From contig CAIPJU010000354.1 of the NCBI GenBank assembly GCA_903865465.1, positions 1-6,829 of the forward strand: 6,829 bases of DNA, read 5' to 3'. Positions 1-6,144 of the stretch are shown one piece after another. A model generated the notes under the pieces. It made no database searches. It saw only the letters and a program-made list of their open reading frames with translations, and was not told where the DNA came from. How positions within the stretch are numbered: position 1 is the first letter of the stretch; the number at the start of each line of letters is the position of its first letter. Source of the stretch: an uncultured Bacteroidota bacterium. Its GTDB lineage: Bacteria > Bacteroidota > Bacteroidia > Bacteroidales > VadinHA17. The position numbers and the translations under genes were made by a program.

Positions 1-2633
1 ATGCATATATCATTCCAAAGAATAAGTTTCAGGCTCATATTCAACAGATCAAACACGAGGGGTTCCCTGATTATAATATCTGGCCTAAGGGAGACAGGGA
101 TATGTACACTTCAATATTATTCCTTGAACCTTTTTCGGGGCGTAATCTGCGGGCATTCGGTTATGATATGATGACGGAATCGGTCCGCCGCAAAGCCCTC
201 GAAATTGCACGTGACTCAGATATCACTATGCTTACGGGAAAAGTGACCCTGGTGCAGGAGACTAACAAGGATGTGCAGGCAGGAACATTGATGTTCATTC
301 TGGTGTACAGGCACGGGAAACCGGTATCAACAGTTGAACAGAGAAGAGCTGCAATTATTGGATGGGTTTACAGCCCCTACCGGATGAACGATCTTATGGA
401 AGGAGTTCTGGGGCGATGGGACATAGTGCAGATGGGGAGAATAAGATTACAGGTGTACGATGAAGATACAATTACAACAAAAGCTCTTTTATTCGACAGT
501 CAGAAAAGTGATATTATAAGTCTTCATGATCAGAAATCCCGACGGGTTATCATGCCTGTTGAATTTAACAGCAAGAAGTGGACTTTACTTTTTTCTCAGT
601 CTGACATACGCTATTCCATTTTGCAGAGTAAAGTTCTGATTGTTCTTGTCAGTGGAATTGTAATAAGTATTTTATTGTCGATACTCTCTTTTTCCCTTCT
701 CAATGTAAGAAGAAGGGCACTTCAGATTGCAGAGCAGCTGACAGTTGAATTAAAAGAAGGAAAAGAACGATTTCAGACCCTTCTCGATACTGCAGCGGAA
801 GCTGTTTATGGAATTGATCTAAATGGTTTATGCACTTTCTCGAACAGAGCCTGCCATAGAATTCTTGGTTATGATAGTGAAGAACAGCTCCTTGGAAAGA
901 ACATGCACGATCTTATTCACCATTCCTATGCTGACGGAAGCAGTTTCGATGTGAAGGATTGCAAAATATTCAATGCCTACATTAACGGAGTAGGGGTTCA
1001 TGTTGAAGATGAAGTACTCTGGAGAATTGACGGAACCTGCTTTCCGGCAGAGTACTGGTCATTCCCAATTATAGTTAACGGCAGGATAGAAGGGGCAGTG
1101 GTCACTTTCTTCGATATCACCGACCGTAAGCAATCAGAAGAGGCACTGATAAAAGCGAAGTTTGATGCAGAGCTCGCAAATAAAGCAAAATCAGAATTCC
1201 TTGCAAACATGAGTCATGAGATCAGGACACCCATGAATGCGATTTTAGGTTTCAGCGAAGCCCTTTATCATAAACTTGAATCGAAACAACATCAGCAGAT
1301 GGTGAAGTCAGTCCTTCGAAGCGGTAATCTTCTGATGTCGCTGCTAAACGATATTCTTGACCTCTCCAAGATTGAAGCAGGTAAACTGGACATTTCCCTT
1401 CAGCCAGTCAGTATGAAATATGTCGTTGAAGAGATAAATCTGCTATTCAGGGACAAAGCTCTTAAAAAAAGCCTTGAGTTAAAATCCATTATAGGGCTGG
1501 AGTTCCCTGGTGGTGTTTTACTTGATGAGATACGAATAAAACAGGTACTTTTTAATCTTGTCGGCAATGCCATTAAATTCACTCCTGAAGGGTATGTACA
1601 TATTAATCTTTCATTTACAAACACGGAAAAGAAGAAGGGTGTAATGAAGATCGTTGTGGAAGATACCGGCATCGGGATTCCGGAATCACAACAAACCCTT
1701 GTATTTGAAGCCTTCAGGCAGCAGTACGGACAGTCGAACAGGGAATACGGCGGTACAGGCCTCGGCCTTGCCATCTCAAAACGCCTTGTGGAGAAGATGA
1801 ATGGAACCATCTCTTTGTCGAGTGTTGTTGGCCAGGGGTCGTCATTCACGGTCATATTTCCGGAAATCGAAATCACCGATTCCAACATTGCAGAGGAGGA
1901 TTTTTCAGATGAATTGCAGGATGTAGAGTTTGAGAATGGTGAAATCCTCATTGTCGATGATGTGGCAACAAATATAGAAACCGTTGAAAATCTCCTTTCA
2001 TCATCCGGTTTATCCATTTTATCGGCTGAAAACGGCGAGGTGGCTCTCGAAATCCTTAATCATACCATACCTTCACTGGTTCTGCTCGATATCAGGATGC
2101 CATCGATTGACGGTTATGAAGTTGCCAGACGAATTAAATCAGATCCCGATAAAAAGCAAATTCCCATTATTGCCTTTACCGCAACGGTACTGAGTGCAGG
2201 TAAAATAGAGAACTTTAACGATTTCGATGGGGTTCTTTATAAACCCGTTAAGCGAAGGGAGCTTTTACATATTCTGAAGCGATTTATTAAACATACTTCA
2301 CAGCGAAATATTGATTCAGTAAATAGGAAAAATGCAACTCTCGATTCACTGCCGGATGATGTTAGGAGACTCCTTCCGGAATTGCTGGCCCTGCTCGAAA
2401 CAAAGTATATGCCAGAATGGGAAACTATTAAAGATTCGTTTGTCCTTTTCAGTATTGATGCTTTTTCTGAAAGCATAAGGAATCTGGCAGATGAATACAG
2501 GATTTTATTTCTTTCAGCATATGCAGAAAAATTAAAGGAATCAGTTGATGCTGTCGATCTTGAGGAGATAAAGAAAACTCTCGGCGAATTTCCCGAAATC
2601 ATCAGTGAACTAAAACTTAGAACTAATACCTGA
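1..2633 (+). CDS. CHASE-PAS sensor hybrid histidine kinase, 5'-partial
   Basis: The reading frame is open from base 3 (codon 1) to the TGA at 2631-2633, giving 876 visible residues; the true start lies left of the window. The ATG at 102 (codon 34) is internal, because the CHASE domain already runs before it (GFPDYNIWPKGDR at residues 21-33, then LEPF and GRNLRAFGYDM). Order in visible residues: CHASE ligand-binding domain about 1-160; one membrane helix about 211-235, with the first helix presumably off-window; PAS about 256-380; HisKA with phospho-acceptor His405 in SHEIRTP; HATPase with N box (NLVGNAIKFTPEG), G1 (DTGIGIP), F box and G2 (GGTGLGLAIS) to about 622; receiver about 646-762 with acidic pair DD 652-653, phospho-acceptor Asp696 in LLDIRMP, Thr726 and Lys747; then a helical tail to 876. 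By family knowledge it is an inner-membrane kinase that senses a small periplasmic ligand and passes phosphate from His405 to Asp696. No DNA-binding domain is seen, so the output partner is unknown. All catalytic motifs look intact. Confidence 0.96.
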   Translation, partial: AYIIPKNKFQAHIQQIKHEGFPDYNIWPKGDRDMYTSILFLEPFSGRNLRAFGYDMMTESVRRKALEIARDSDITMLTGKVTLVQETNKDVQAGTLMFILVYRHGKPVSTVEQRRAAIIGWVYSPYRMNDLMEGVLGRWDIVQMGRIRLQVYDEDTITTKALLFDSQKSDIISLHDQKSRRVIMPVEFNSKKWTLLFSQSDIRYSILQSKVLIVLVSGIVISILLSILSFSLLNVRRRALQIAEQLTVELKEGKERFQTLLDTAAEAVYGIDLNGLCTFSNRACHRILGYDSEEQLLGKNMHDLIHHSYADGSSFDVKDCKIFNAYINGVGVHVEDEVLWRIDGTCFPAEYWSFPIIVNGRIEGAVVTFFDITDRKQSEEALIKAKFDAELANKAKSEFLANMSHEIRTPMNAILGFSEALYHKLESKQHQQMVKSVLRSGNLLMSLLNDILDLSKIEAGKLDISLQPVSMKYVVEEINLLFRDKALKKSLELKSIIGLEFPGGVLLDEIRIKQVLFNLVGNAIKFTPEGYVHINLSFTNTEKKKGVMKIVVEDTGIGIPESQQTLVFEAFRQQYGQSNREYGGTGLGLAISKRLVEKMNGTISLSSVVGQGSSFTVIFPEIEITDSNIAEEDFSDELQDVEFENGEILIVDDVATNIETVENLLSSSGLSILSAENGEVALEILNHTIPSLVLLDIRMPSIDGYEVARRIKSDPDKKQIPIIAFTATVLSAGKIENFNDFDGVLYKPVKRRELLHILKRFIKHTSQRNIDSVNRKNATLDSLPDDVRRLLPELLALLETKYMPEWETIKDSFVLFSIDAFSESIRNLADEYRILFLSAYAEKLKESVDAVDLEEIKKTLGEFPEIISELKLRTNT

Positions 2634-2647
2634 ATAATATTTTCATA

Positions 2648-3799
2648 TTAAAAATCGCGTATTGCCCTCACTGCTATTGCTGTTGATTTGTCGAGGCATG
2701 CAGATGTTCCATCCTGCATATTAAGAGCTGAAGCCATAAAGGGAACTACAAACTGGGTTGATGACCAGTACGAAGACTGGAGGAGCGGTTCAGTCGAAGG
2801 ATTCCCGTCACCTGCCAGCACCTTGTTTAGTTCATAACGTGAATTGAATAAAAGATTAAGCTGGTCAACTGATGGAAGATACCAATCGTCAAATCCACTA
2901 ACGCTCAGATCGAGGCAATACTTTGCAGCGCTTAATGTATGGCCTGCCTGGGCAACAATGGCGTTTGAATTATACAAACCATTCCAGGAACTGTTTTCAT
3001 CAATGGTAATAGCATCATTTACATTGCTCCATGCTGAGTTGAAATTCTGGAGAAAGGTAATGAGCCCATGCTGTCCGTTATGATCGACATAAAAAACTAT
3101 GCCTCCGCCGAATAATTCTCCAATATAATGGTTTGAAGAGGAAGTGACAGATGTATTGATAATATATGGACTGGATTCTGTACCTGATCCTGTGACAGTT
3201 ATATTAGTGCCGGCGGTTATCTTAGTCGTGGTAATGAAAGGGAGTCCATTTTTCAGCAGCTCACCCGTAAAATTAATGTCCCCGCTAACGTTTAGCCTGG
3301 CGTTGGAACCGTTTGAAGCACCAAGTGAGACATTTCCGTTTTCATCAAGTACCGGGCGCTTTCCCGTCGCAGAGTATTCAGAAGCAAATCCGTTACCAGC
3401 TTCTCCCGAATAGAGTGCATATGGAACAGACAACAACTGTACTACGGAAAGCAGCTCATAGTCGTTGCCTCCTTTGACATCAGCCTCTGTTTTCAGGAAA
3501 TAAAGCGAATTGCCCCATTTTACAGTGGAGAGGTCCCCATTACTTCCCTTCCCGATGACTACGTCAACCTGTCCGAAATCGTTTGTAGTTGGAGTAAAGA
3601 ACTCAGTATAAACAGGTAAGCCGTCCGCACTGCCCTGCAGAATTGAAACCTTCAGACTGATTGTTTTCCTGCAGGCAATCCAACCATGGGGTTTATATAT
3701 TGTAGCCTTATAGCTGAACGCCATTGGAGGAGCCTCCTGGGCACAAACTATTGTCATTGAAAGAATAATACCCGTTAAAAAAGTAAGAATCTTTTTCAT
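2648..3799 (-). CDS. Secreted protein with C-terminal DUF1566-like domain
   Basis: This is a 383-residue protein. I chose the ATG at 3799-3797 (MKKILTF). A TTG two codons upstream at 3805 would add only Met-Ile and is less likely. Residues 1-20 form a signal peptide (Lys-Lys, then a hydrophobic stretch, with likely cleavage in VCA|QE); there is no good lipobox. Residues about 25-135 match a module common in secreted Bacteroidota proteins (AFSYKATI, SLKVSILQG, TNDFGQVDVVIGKG, QLLSVPYALYS). Residues about 150-220 have the look of tail-fibre or adhesin-like surface proteins (NVSGDINFTGELLKNGLPF, ITAGTNITVTGSG). Residues about 225-383 look like a DUF1566/Lcl C-terminal domain (GGGIVFYVD, WYLPSVDQLNLLF, YWSST, final VRAIRDF). 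A surface binding or adhesion role is inference; no catalytic residues are recognised. It has no T9SS sorting domain of its own. It sits 13 bases downstream of the small T9SS-tagged gene and is probably co-transcribed with it. It converges on the kinase with only 14 bases between the stops. Confidence 0.88.
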   Translation of the reverse strand: MKKILTFLTGIILSMTIVCAQEAPPMAFSYKATIYKPHGWIACRKTISLKVSILQGSADGLPVYTEFFTPTTNDFGQVDVVIGKGSNGDLSTVKWGNSLYFLKTEADVKGGNDYELLSVVQLLSVPYALYSGEAGNGFASEYSATGKRPVLDENGNVSLGASNGSNARLNVSGDINFTGELLKNGLPFITTTKITAGTNITVTGSGTESSPYIINTSVTSSSNHYIGELFGGGIVFYVDHNGQHGLITFLQNFNSAWSNVNDAITIDENSSWNGLYNSNAIVAQAGHTLSAAKYCLDLSVSGFDDWYLPSVDQLNLLFNSRYELNKVLAGDGNPSTEPLLQSSYWSSTQFVVPFMASALNMQDGTSACLDKSTAIAVRAIRDF

Positions 3800-3812
3800 A
3801 ATCAAAGGGGTT

Positions 3813-4259
3813 TTAGTTTTTAATGATTTTTTCTACCCTTAATGGCAGTTCACTTGACTTAATATATAATTTCAGCAGATAGACTCCTGAAGGCAGTTTT
3901 CTTATGTCGTATTGTCCGAAGGGTTTAGTGACAGAAACTCTGTCGAGAACTTTTATCCCGGAGCTGTTGTATAATTCAAGGAAGAGATGACAGGTATCGG
4001 TTGAGGTAAATTCAATGTTAATGAAATCAGTGGCAGGTACCGGAAATATTTTGAATCCTGGTTCCGCTTGGTCCTGGTCCGAAATGATGTTAGTTGAAGT
4101 TATATCATTCGGGGGAATATCTGAAAGGCTCCCACCAAGAATCCAGTCGACAGAAACTGTTGATTTTTCTTCATATCCCCCTGATGAGGAAACCTGTTGC
4201 GCATTGCAGAAGCAATAGCATCCTGAGAGAATTAAAAAACAAAGAATAGTTTTTTCCAT
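3813..4259 (-). CDS. Small secreted protein with T9SS type A sorting domain
   Basis: This is a 148-residue protein starting at the ATG at 4259-4257. Residues 1-20 are a signal peptide with probable cleavage at CNA|QQ; an LSGC at 11-14 also resembles a lipobox. Residues 21-45 (QQVSSSGGYEEKSTVSVDWILGG) match the start of a short Bacteroidota family in which a SSSGG...G...W.LGE segment precedes a sorting tag. Residues about 68-148 are a type IX secretion C-terminal domain: KIFPVPATDFINIEF (usually written YPNP, here FPVP), LYNSSGIKVL, KLPSGVYLLKL and the basic end VEKIIKN. By family knowledge such tags direct export across the outer membrane through the Por/T9SS machinery and attachment at the surface or release. 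Only about 45 residues remain between signal peptide and tag, so there is no room for an enzyme. It is the first gene of a minus-strand pair with the DUF1566-like protein, and a plausible promoter lies about 130 bases upstream. The function of the passenger is unknown. Confidence 0.87.
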   Translation of the reverse strand: MEKTILCFLILSGCYCFCNAQQVSSSGGYEEKSTVSVDWILGGSLSDIPPNDITSTNIISDQDQAEPGFKIFPVPATDFINIEFTSTDTCHLFLELYNSSGIKVLDRVSVTKPFGQYDIRKLPSGVYLLKLYIKSSELPLRVEKIIKN

Positions 4260-4382
4260 GGTTCCCTGTAATCTTTAAATATATATTTTCCCGATCACCC
4301 CGAGTAAAGTATGTATATTGGAAGTATGCGAATAAAAAATGTTTTGCTCCCCAAAGGCAATCACATCCTCTAAAATATTTTC

Positions 4383-4419
4383 TTATCCAAAGTTAATATT
4401 TAGTTATCCTAAAGTCAAT
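4383..4419. repeat. Two near-identical 15-16 bp direct repeats, 21-bp period
   Basis: TTATCCAAAGTTAAT (4383-4397) recurs as TTATCCTAAAGTCAAT (4404-4419), differing by one inserted base and one substitution. A related TTATCTGATAATATT follows at 4421. The 21-bp spacing is about two helical turns, so the copies face the same side of DNA. They overlap both boxes of the candidate minus-strand promoter. They could be an operator, or simply the duplicated look of the promoter elements. Confidence 0.5.
4388..4418 (-). promoter_or_regulatory. Candidate Bacteroidota promoter for the secreted pair
   Basis: On the minus strand TAACTTTG (4395-4388) fits the Bacteroidota -7 box TAnnTTTG exactly. TTGAC (4418-4414) lies 18 bases upstream in the place of the -33 TTTG box, of which it is an imperfect match. 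Transcription would start near 4380, giving a leader of about 120 bases before the ATG at 4259. Both boxes fall inside a short direct repeat. The fit is by eye only. Confidence 0.42.
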
Positions 4420-4448
4420 TTTATCTGATAATATTCAGCTTAATTTTG
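4419..4448 (+). promoter_or_regulatory. Candidate Bacteroidota promoter for ABM/Fe-ADH pair
   Basis: TAATTTTG at 4441-4448 matches the -7 consensus TAnnTTTG. The -33 element is weak: TTTT at 4419-4422, 18 bases upstream. A start near 4455 would give a leader of about 120 bases before the ATG at 4577. The -7 box sits between two identical copies of TGATAATATT, which suggests a regulated promoter. In DNA this AT-rich a single -7 match can arise by chance. Confidence 0.33.
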
Positions 4449-4459
4449 GTGATAATATT
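4426..4459. repeat. Direct repeat TGATAATATT x2, 24-bp period
   Basis: TGATAATATT occurs at 4426-4435 and again at 4450-4459, with the plus-strand TAATTTTG box between them. A looser third copy, TGATAAGATATT, starts at 4518. The placement around a -7 box suggests regulator binding sites, but the AT-rich content lowers the weight of a 10-base identity. Confidence 0.42.
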
Positions 4460-4527
4460 TAAGAATATATTTTTTGCTTCTTTTACTGCTTTCGACGGGC
4501 AAAACAGCCTAAATACCTGATAAGATA

Positions 4528-4539
4528 TTACCATGGTAA
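4528..4539. promoter_or_regulatory. Perfect 12-bp palindrome TTACCATGGTAA
   Basis: TTACCATGGTAA equals its own reverse complement and lies 37 bases before the ABM start. Its right half GGTAAA (4535-4540) also pairs with TTTACC at 4557-4562, so a second, longer inverted repeat with a 16-base loop is possible. It could be a dimeric repressor site or an RNA structure in the leader. It contains the ATG of the candidate 15-codon ORF. Confidence 0.4.
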
Positions 4540-4580
4540 ATCAGAATAAGGTTAACTTTACCCTAAAATCAGAATTATGA
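4533..4580 (+). promoter_or_regulatory. Candidate 15-codon leader ORF overlapping ABM start
   Basis: ATG at 4533 opens a frame encoding MVNQNKVNFTLKSEL and stops at TGA 4578-4580. That stop overlaps the ABM start codon in the arrangement ATGA. An in-frame TAA at 4521-4523 rules out a longer version. A four-base ATGA overlap is the usual geometry of translational coupling, so it may be a leader peptide. No ribosome binding site supports it, and a 15-codon frame can be chance. Confidence 0.22.
4538..4575. repeat. Direct repeat AAATCAGAAT x2, 28-bp period
   Basis: AAATCAGAAT is found at 4538-4547 and 4566-4575; the second copy ends two bases before the ATG of the ABM gene. The role is unknown. 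It may affect translation initiation of the pair or mark a small local duplication. Confidence 0.4.
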
Positions 4581-4885
4581 TAGTCAATTGTGTTTATATC
4601 AATGTACTGCCTGAGGCTGTTACCCTGTTTATTGAGGCTACTGTCAGGAACCATAAGGAGTCGGTAAAAGAACCGGGTAATTTAAGATTCGATCTTATCC
4701 GTCAGGCTGATGATTCCTGCAGGTTTATGTTGTACGAAGCCTGGGAATCGGACGAAGCTGCAGCCGATCATAAAAAAACTGCACATTATCTCAAATGGCG
4801 CGATGAAGTTGAAAGTCTCATGTCGGAACCACGAAAAGGGGTGAAACACATTATTTTACAACCTCTTGACAAGACGCGATGGTAA
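4577..4885 (+). CDS. LsrG-like ABM-family (antibiotic biosynthesis monooxygenase fold) protein
   Basis: This is a 102-residue cytoplasmic protein, the usual length for single-domain ABM (dimeric alpha-beta barrel) proteins. It most resembles LsrG/YgiN-type members: an N-terminal beta strand (MIVNCVYINV), NH at 25-26, the PGNLRFD block at 33-39, LYEAW at 52-56, His65 and His70 in DHKKTAHYLKW, and a basic PRKG before the last strand. LsrG converts a breakdown intermediate of the signal AI-2, but other relatives are quinol monooxygenases or have unknown roles, and no other lsr gene is visible. The exact reaction is therefore not assigned. Its last seven bases overlap the start of the Fe-ADH gene (ATGGTAA, 4879-4885), so the two are almost certainly one translation-coupled operon acting on the same or successive substrates. 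The start was chosen as the first ATG before the conserved strand; no Shine-Dalgarno is visible, as is normal in this phylum. Confidence 0.88.
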   Translation: MIVNCVYINVLPEAVTLFIEATVRNHKESVKEPGNLRFDLIRQADDSCRFMLYEAWESDEAAADHKKTAHYLKWRDEVESLMSEPRKGVKHIILQPLDKTRW

Positions 4886-6054
4886 AACCCTTTCAGTTTG
4901 CAAGGATCCCGAAAATCCTTTTTGGACCGGGTAAGATTGGCGATCTCCCCCTTATTGCCAGCGACTTTGGTAAACGCATAATACTGGTAACCGGGAAAGA
5001 ATCATTTTCTGGAACAGGAAGAGATGACAAACTAATTCATGATTTAGCAGGGGAAGGTATTTCCTGCGACAGGGTCATTGTTTCAGGTGAGCCCTCTCCT
5101 GAACTTATTGACAGCGTTTCGGCCAAATTTGACGTGGAGTTGATTTTTCTCGTTGTAGCAATCGGAGGAGGAAGTACTGTCGATGCCGGGAAAGCGATAT
5201 CGGCGATGGTTGGAAAACAGATTCCGGTAATGGAATTCCTTGAAGGTGTTGGAACAAGGGAACATCCGGGAACAAAGATCCCATTTATTGCTGTTCCGAC
5301 TACTTCGGGAACTGGAAGCGAAGCCACAAAAAATGCTGTCATCTCACAAATCGGCAGGGGTGGATTTAAACGATCGCTTCGTCACGATAACCTTGTACCG
5401 GATATAGCGATTGTCGATCCTCAACTCACTCTCAGCTGCCCACCTGATATTACCGCTGCAACAGGAATGGATTGCTTTACACAACTTGTTGAAGCCTTTC
5501 TTTCGGATAAGGCTATCGCTTACACCGATGCACTGGCCTTCGAAGGAATTAAAGCTGTTAAGGAGTCGCTCGAAAAAAGTTATATTGATGGTTCAGGTCT
5601 GCCTGCCCGGTCAGGAATGTCATTTGCTGCTCTCACATCAGGGATCTGTCTGGCGAATGCCGGTTTGGGTATTGTCCATGGATTCGCCTCTTCAATTGGC
5701 GGGCTTTTTAATATCCCCCACGGATTGGTTTGCGGCTCTCTGATGGCAAAGGCAAATGAAGTTACTGTCCGAAAACTCAGAGGAACAGGACAAGTCAGTA
5801 CACCGCTTATTAAATATTCTCAGCTTGGAAATCTCTTTTCAGGAAAGGAGGGACGAAGCAATGATTTTTATACCGATGCTTTTATTGATTATCTTCATTA
5901 TATGAATGATCTGTTTCATTTTCCCGGTTTTAAACAATTCGGAATGAGTGCTGATGATATTTCCAGGATTTGCCTTAGTACCGAAAATAAGAATAATCCG
6001 GTCAAACTTAACAAGGAGGAGATCGAAGAAATTCTTGTAAGCAGGTTCTTTTAA
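4879..6054 (+). CDS. Iron-containing alcohol dehydrogenase family protein
   Basis: This 391-residue protein has the usual length for the group III (FucO/AdhB-like) Fe-ADH family. The N-terminal strand reads FGPGKI at 15-20; the NAD(P) domain has GGGST at 96-100 and PTTSGTGSEAT at 140-150; the helical metal domain begins with ATGMD at 194-198. Family metal ligands are Asp, His, His, His. Here Asp198, His267 (GIVHG) and His281 (NIPHG) are present, but the ligand expected four residues after Asp198 is Gln202. The further conserved His near the substrate (FucO His267) is Ser271. By family it should interconvert an alcohol and an aldehyde or ketone with NAD(P)H in the cytoplasm; the substrate is unknown. 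The start ATG overlaps the ABM stop, indicating coupled translation and a shared pathway. The C-terminal region around 300-345 (SGKEGRSNDF and flanks) is complete and shows no frameshift. No terminator-like hairpin follows. Confidence 0.93.
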   Translation: MVKPFQFARIPKILFGPGKIGDLPLIASDFGKRIILVTGKESFSGTGRDDKLIHDLAGEGISCDRVIVSGEPSPELIDSVSAKFDVELIFLVVAIGGGSTVDAGKAISAMVGKQIPVMEFLEGVGTREHPGTKIPFIAVPTTSGTGSEATKNAVISQIGRGGFKRSLRHDNLVPDIAIVDPQLTLSCPPDITAATGMDCFTQLVEAFLSDKAIAYTDALAFEGIKAVKESLEKSYIDGSGLPARSGMSFAALTSGICLANAGLGIVHGFASSIGGLFNIPHGLVCGSLMAKANEVTVRKLRGTGQVSTPLIKYSQLGNLFSGKEGRSNDFYTDAFIDYLHYMNDLFHFPGFKQFGMSADDISRICLSTENKNNPVKLNKEEIEEILVSRFF

Positions 6055-6144
6055 AACCATATTTTATTGTCGCTGACTCTTTTTTGATTTCAAGGTTTAA
6101 TTATCTTTATAGCTCTTCGTAACCTCTCTTAATAAACTAACCTG

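Larger units (their letters stand above)
4260..4576. other. Divergent intergenic control region, no protein gene
   Basis: These 317 bases separate the starts of the minus-strand secreted pair and the plus-strand ABM/Fe-ADH pair. The sequence is strongly AT-rich, has no convincing long ORF and no tRNA or known riboswitch that I can recognise. It holds candidate promoters in both directions, short direct repeats at 4383-4419, 4426-4459 and 4538-4575, a perfect palindrome at 4528-4539, and a 15-codon ORF ending on the ABM start; each is listed separately. The stretch 4261-4380 shows nothing I can name and may be the 5' leader of the minus-strand transcript. Confidence 0.7.

Noticed and set aside
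1400..2017. 205-codon open frame on the minus strand inside the kinase
   Set aside because: It lies wholly antisense to conserved HATPase and receiver motifs, its translation shows no recognisable domain, and its size is explained by codon bias of the kinase.
102..2633. Kinase beginning at the ATG at 102 as a complete gene
   Set aside because: CHASE core residues are encoded in frame before this ATG, so it is internal.
3800..3805. TTG at 3805 as start of the DUF1566-like gene
   Set aside because: The ATG six bases later gives a standard MKK signal-peptide start; the upstream TTG adds only two residues and has no supporting ribosome site.
4454..4475. AT-only hairpin (ATATT/AATAT) followed by six T as a terminator
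   Set aside because: The stem is five AT pairs with no GC, it sits just downstream of a candidate plus-strand promoter where termination is not expected, and such runs are common in this AT-rich region.
5411..5743. 110-codon open frame within the Fe-ADH gene
   Set aside because: It overlaps the metal-binding core of a well-supported gene in another frame and shows no domain of its own.
6055..6144. Terminator or strong promoter between Fe-ADH and the fucosidase
   Set aside because: No GC-rich hairpin is present. The best -7-like box (TATCTTTA at 6102) misses the consensus at its last base, and the nearest TTTG (6083-6086) is only 15 bases upstream, so I did not list it as a feature.
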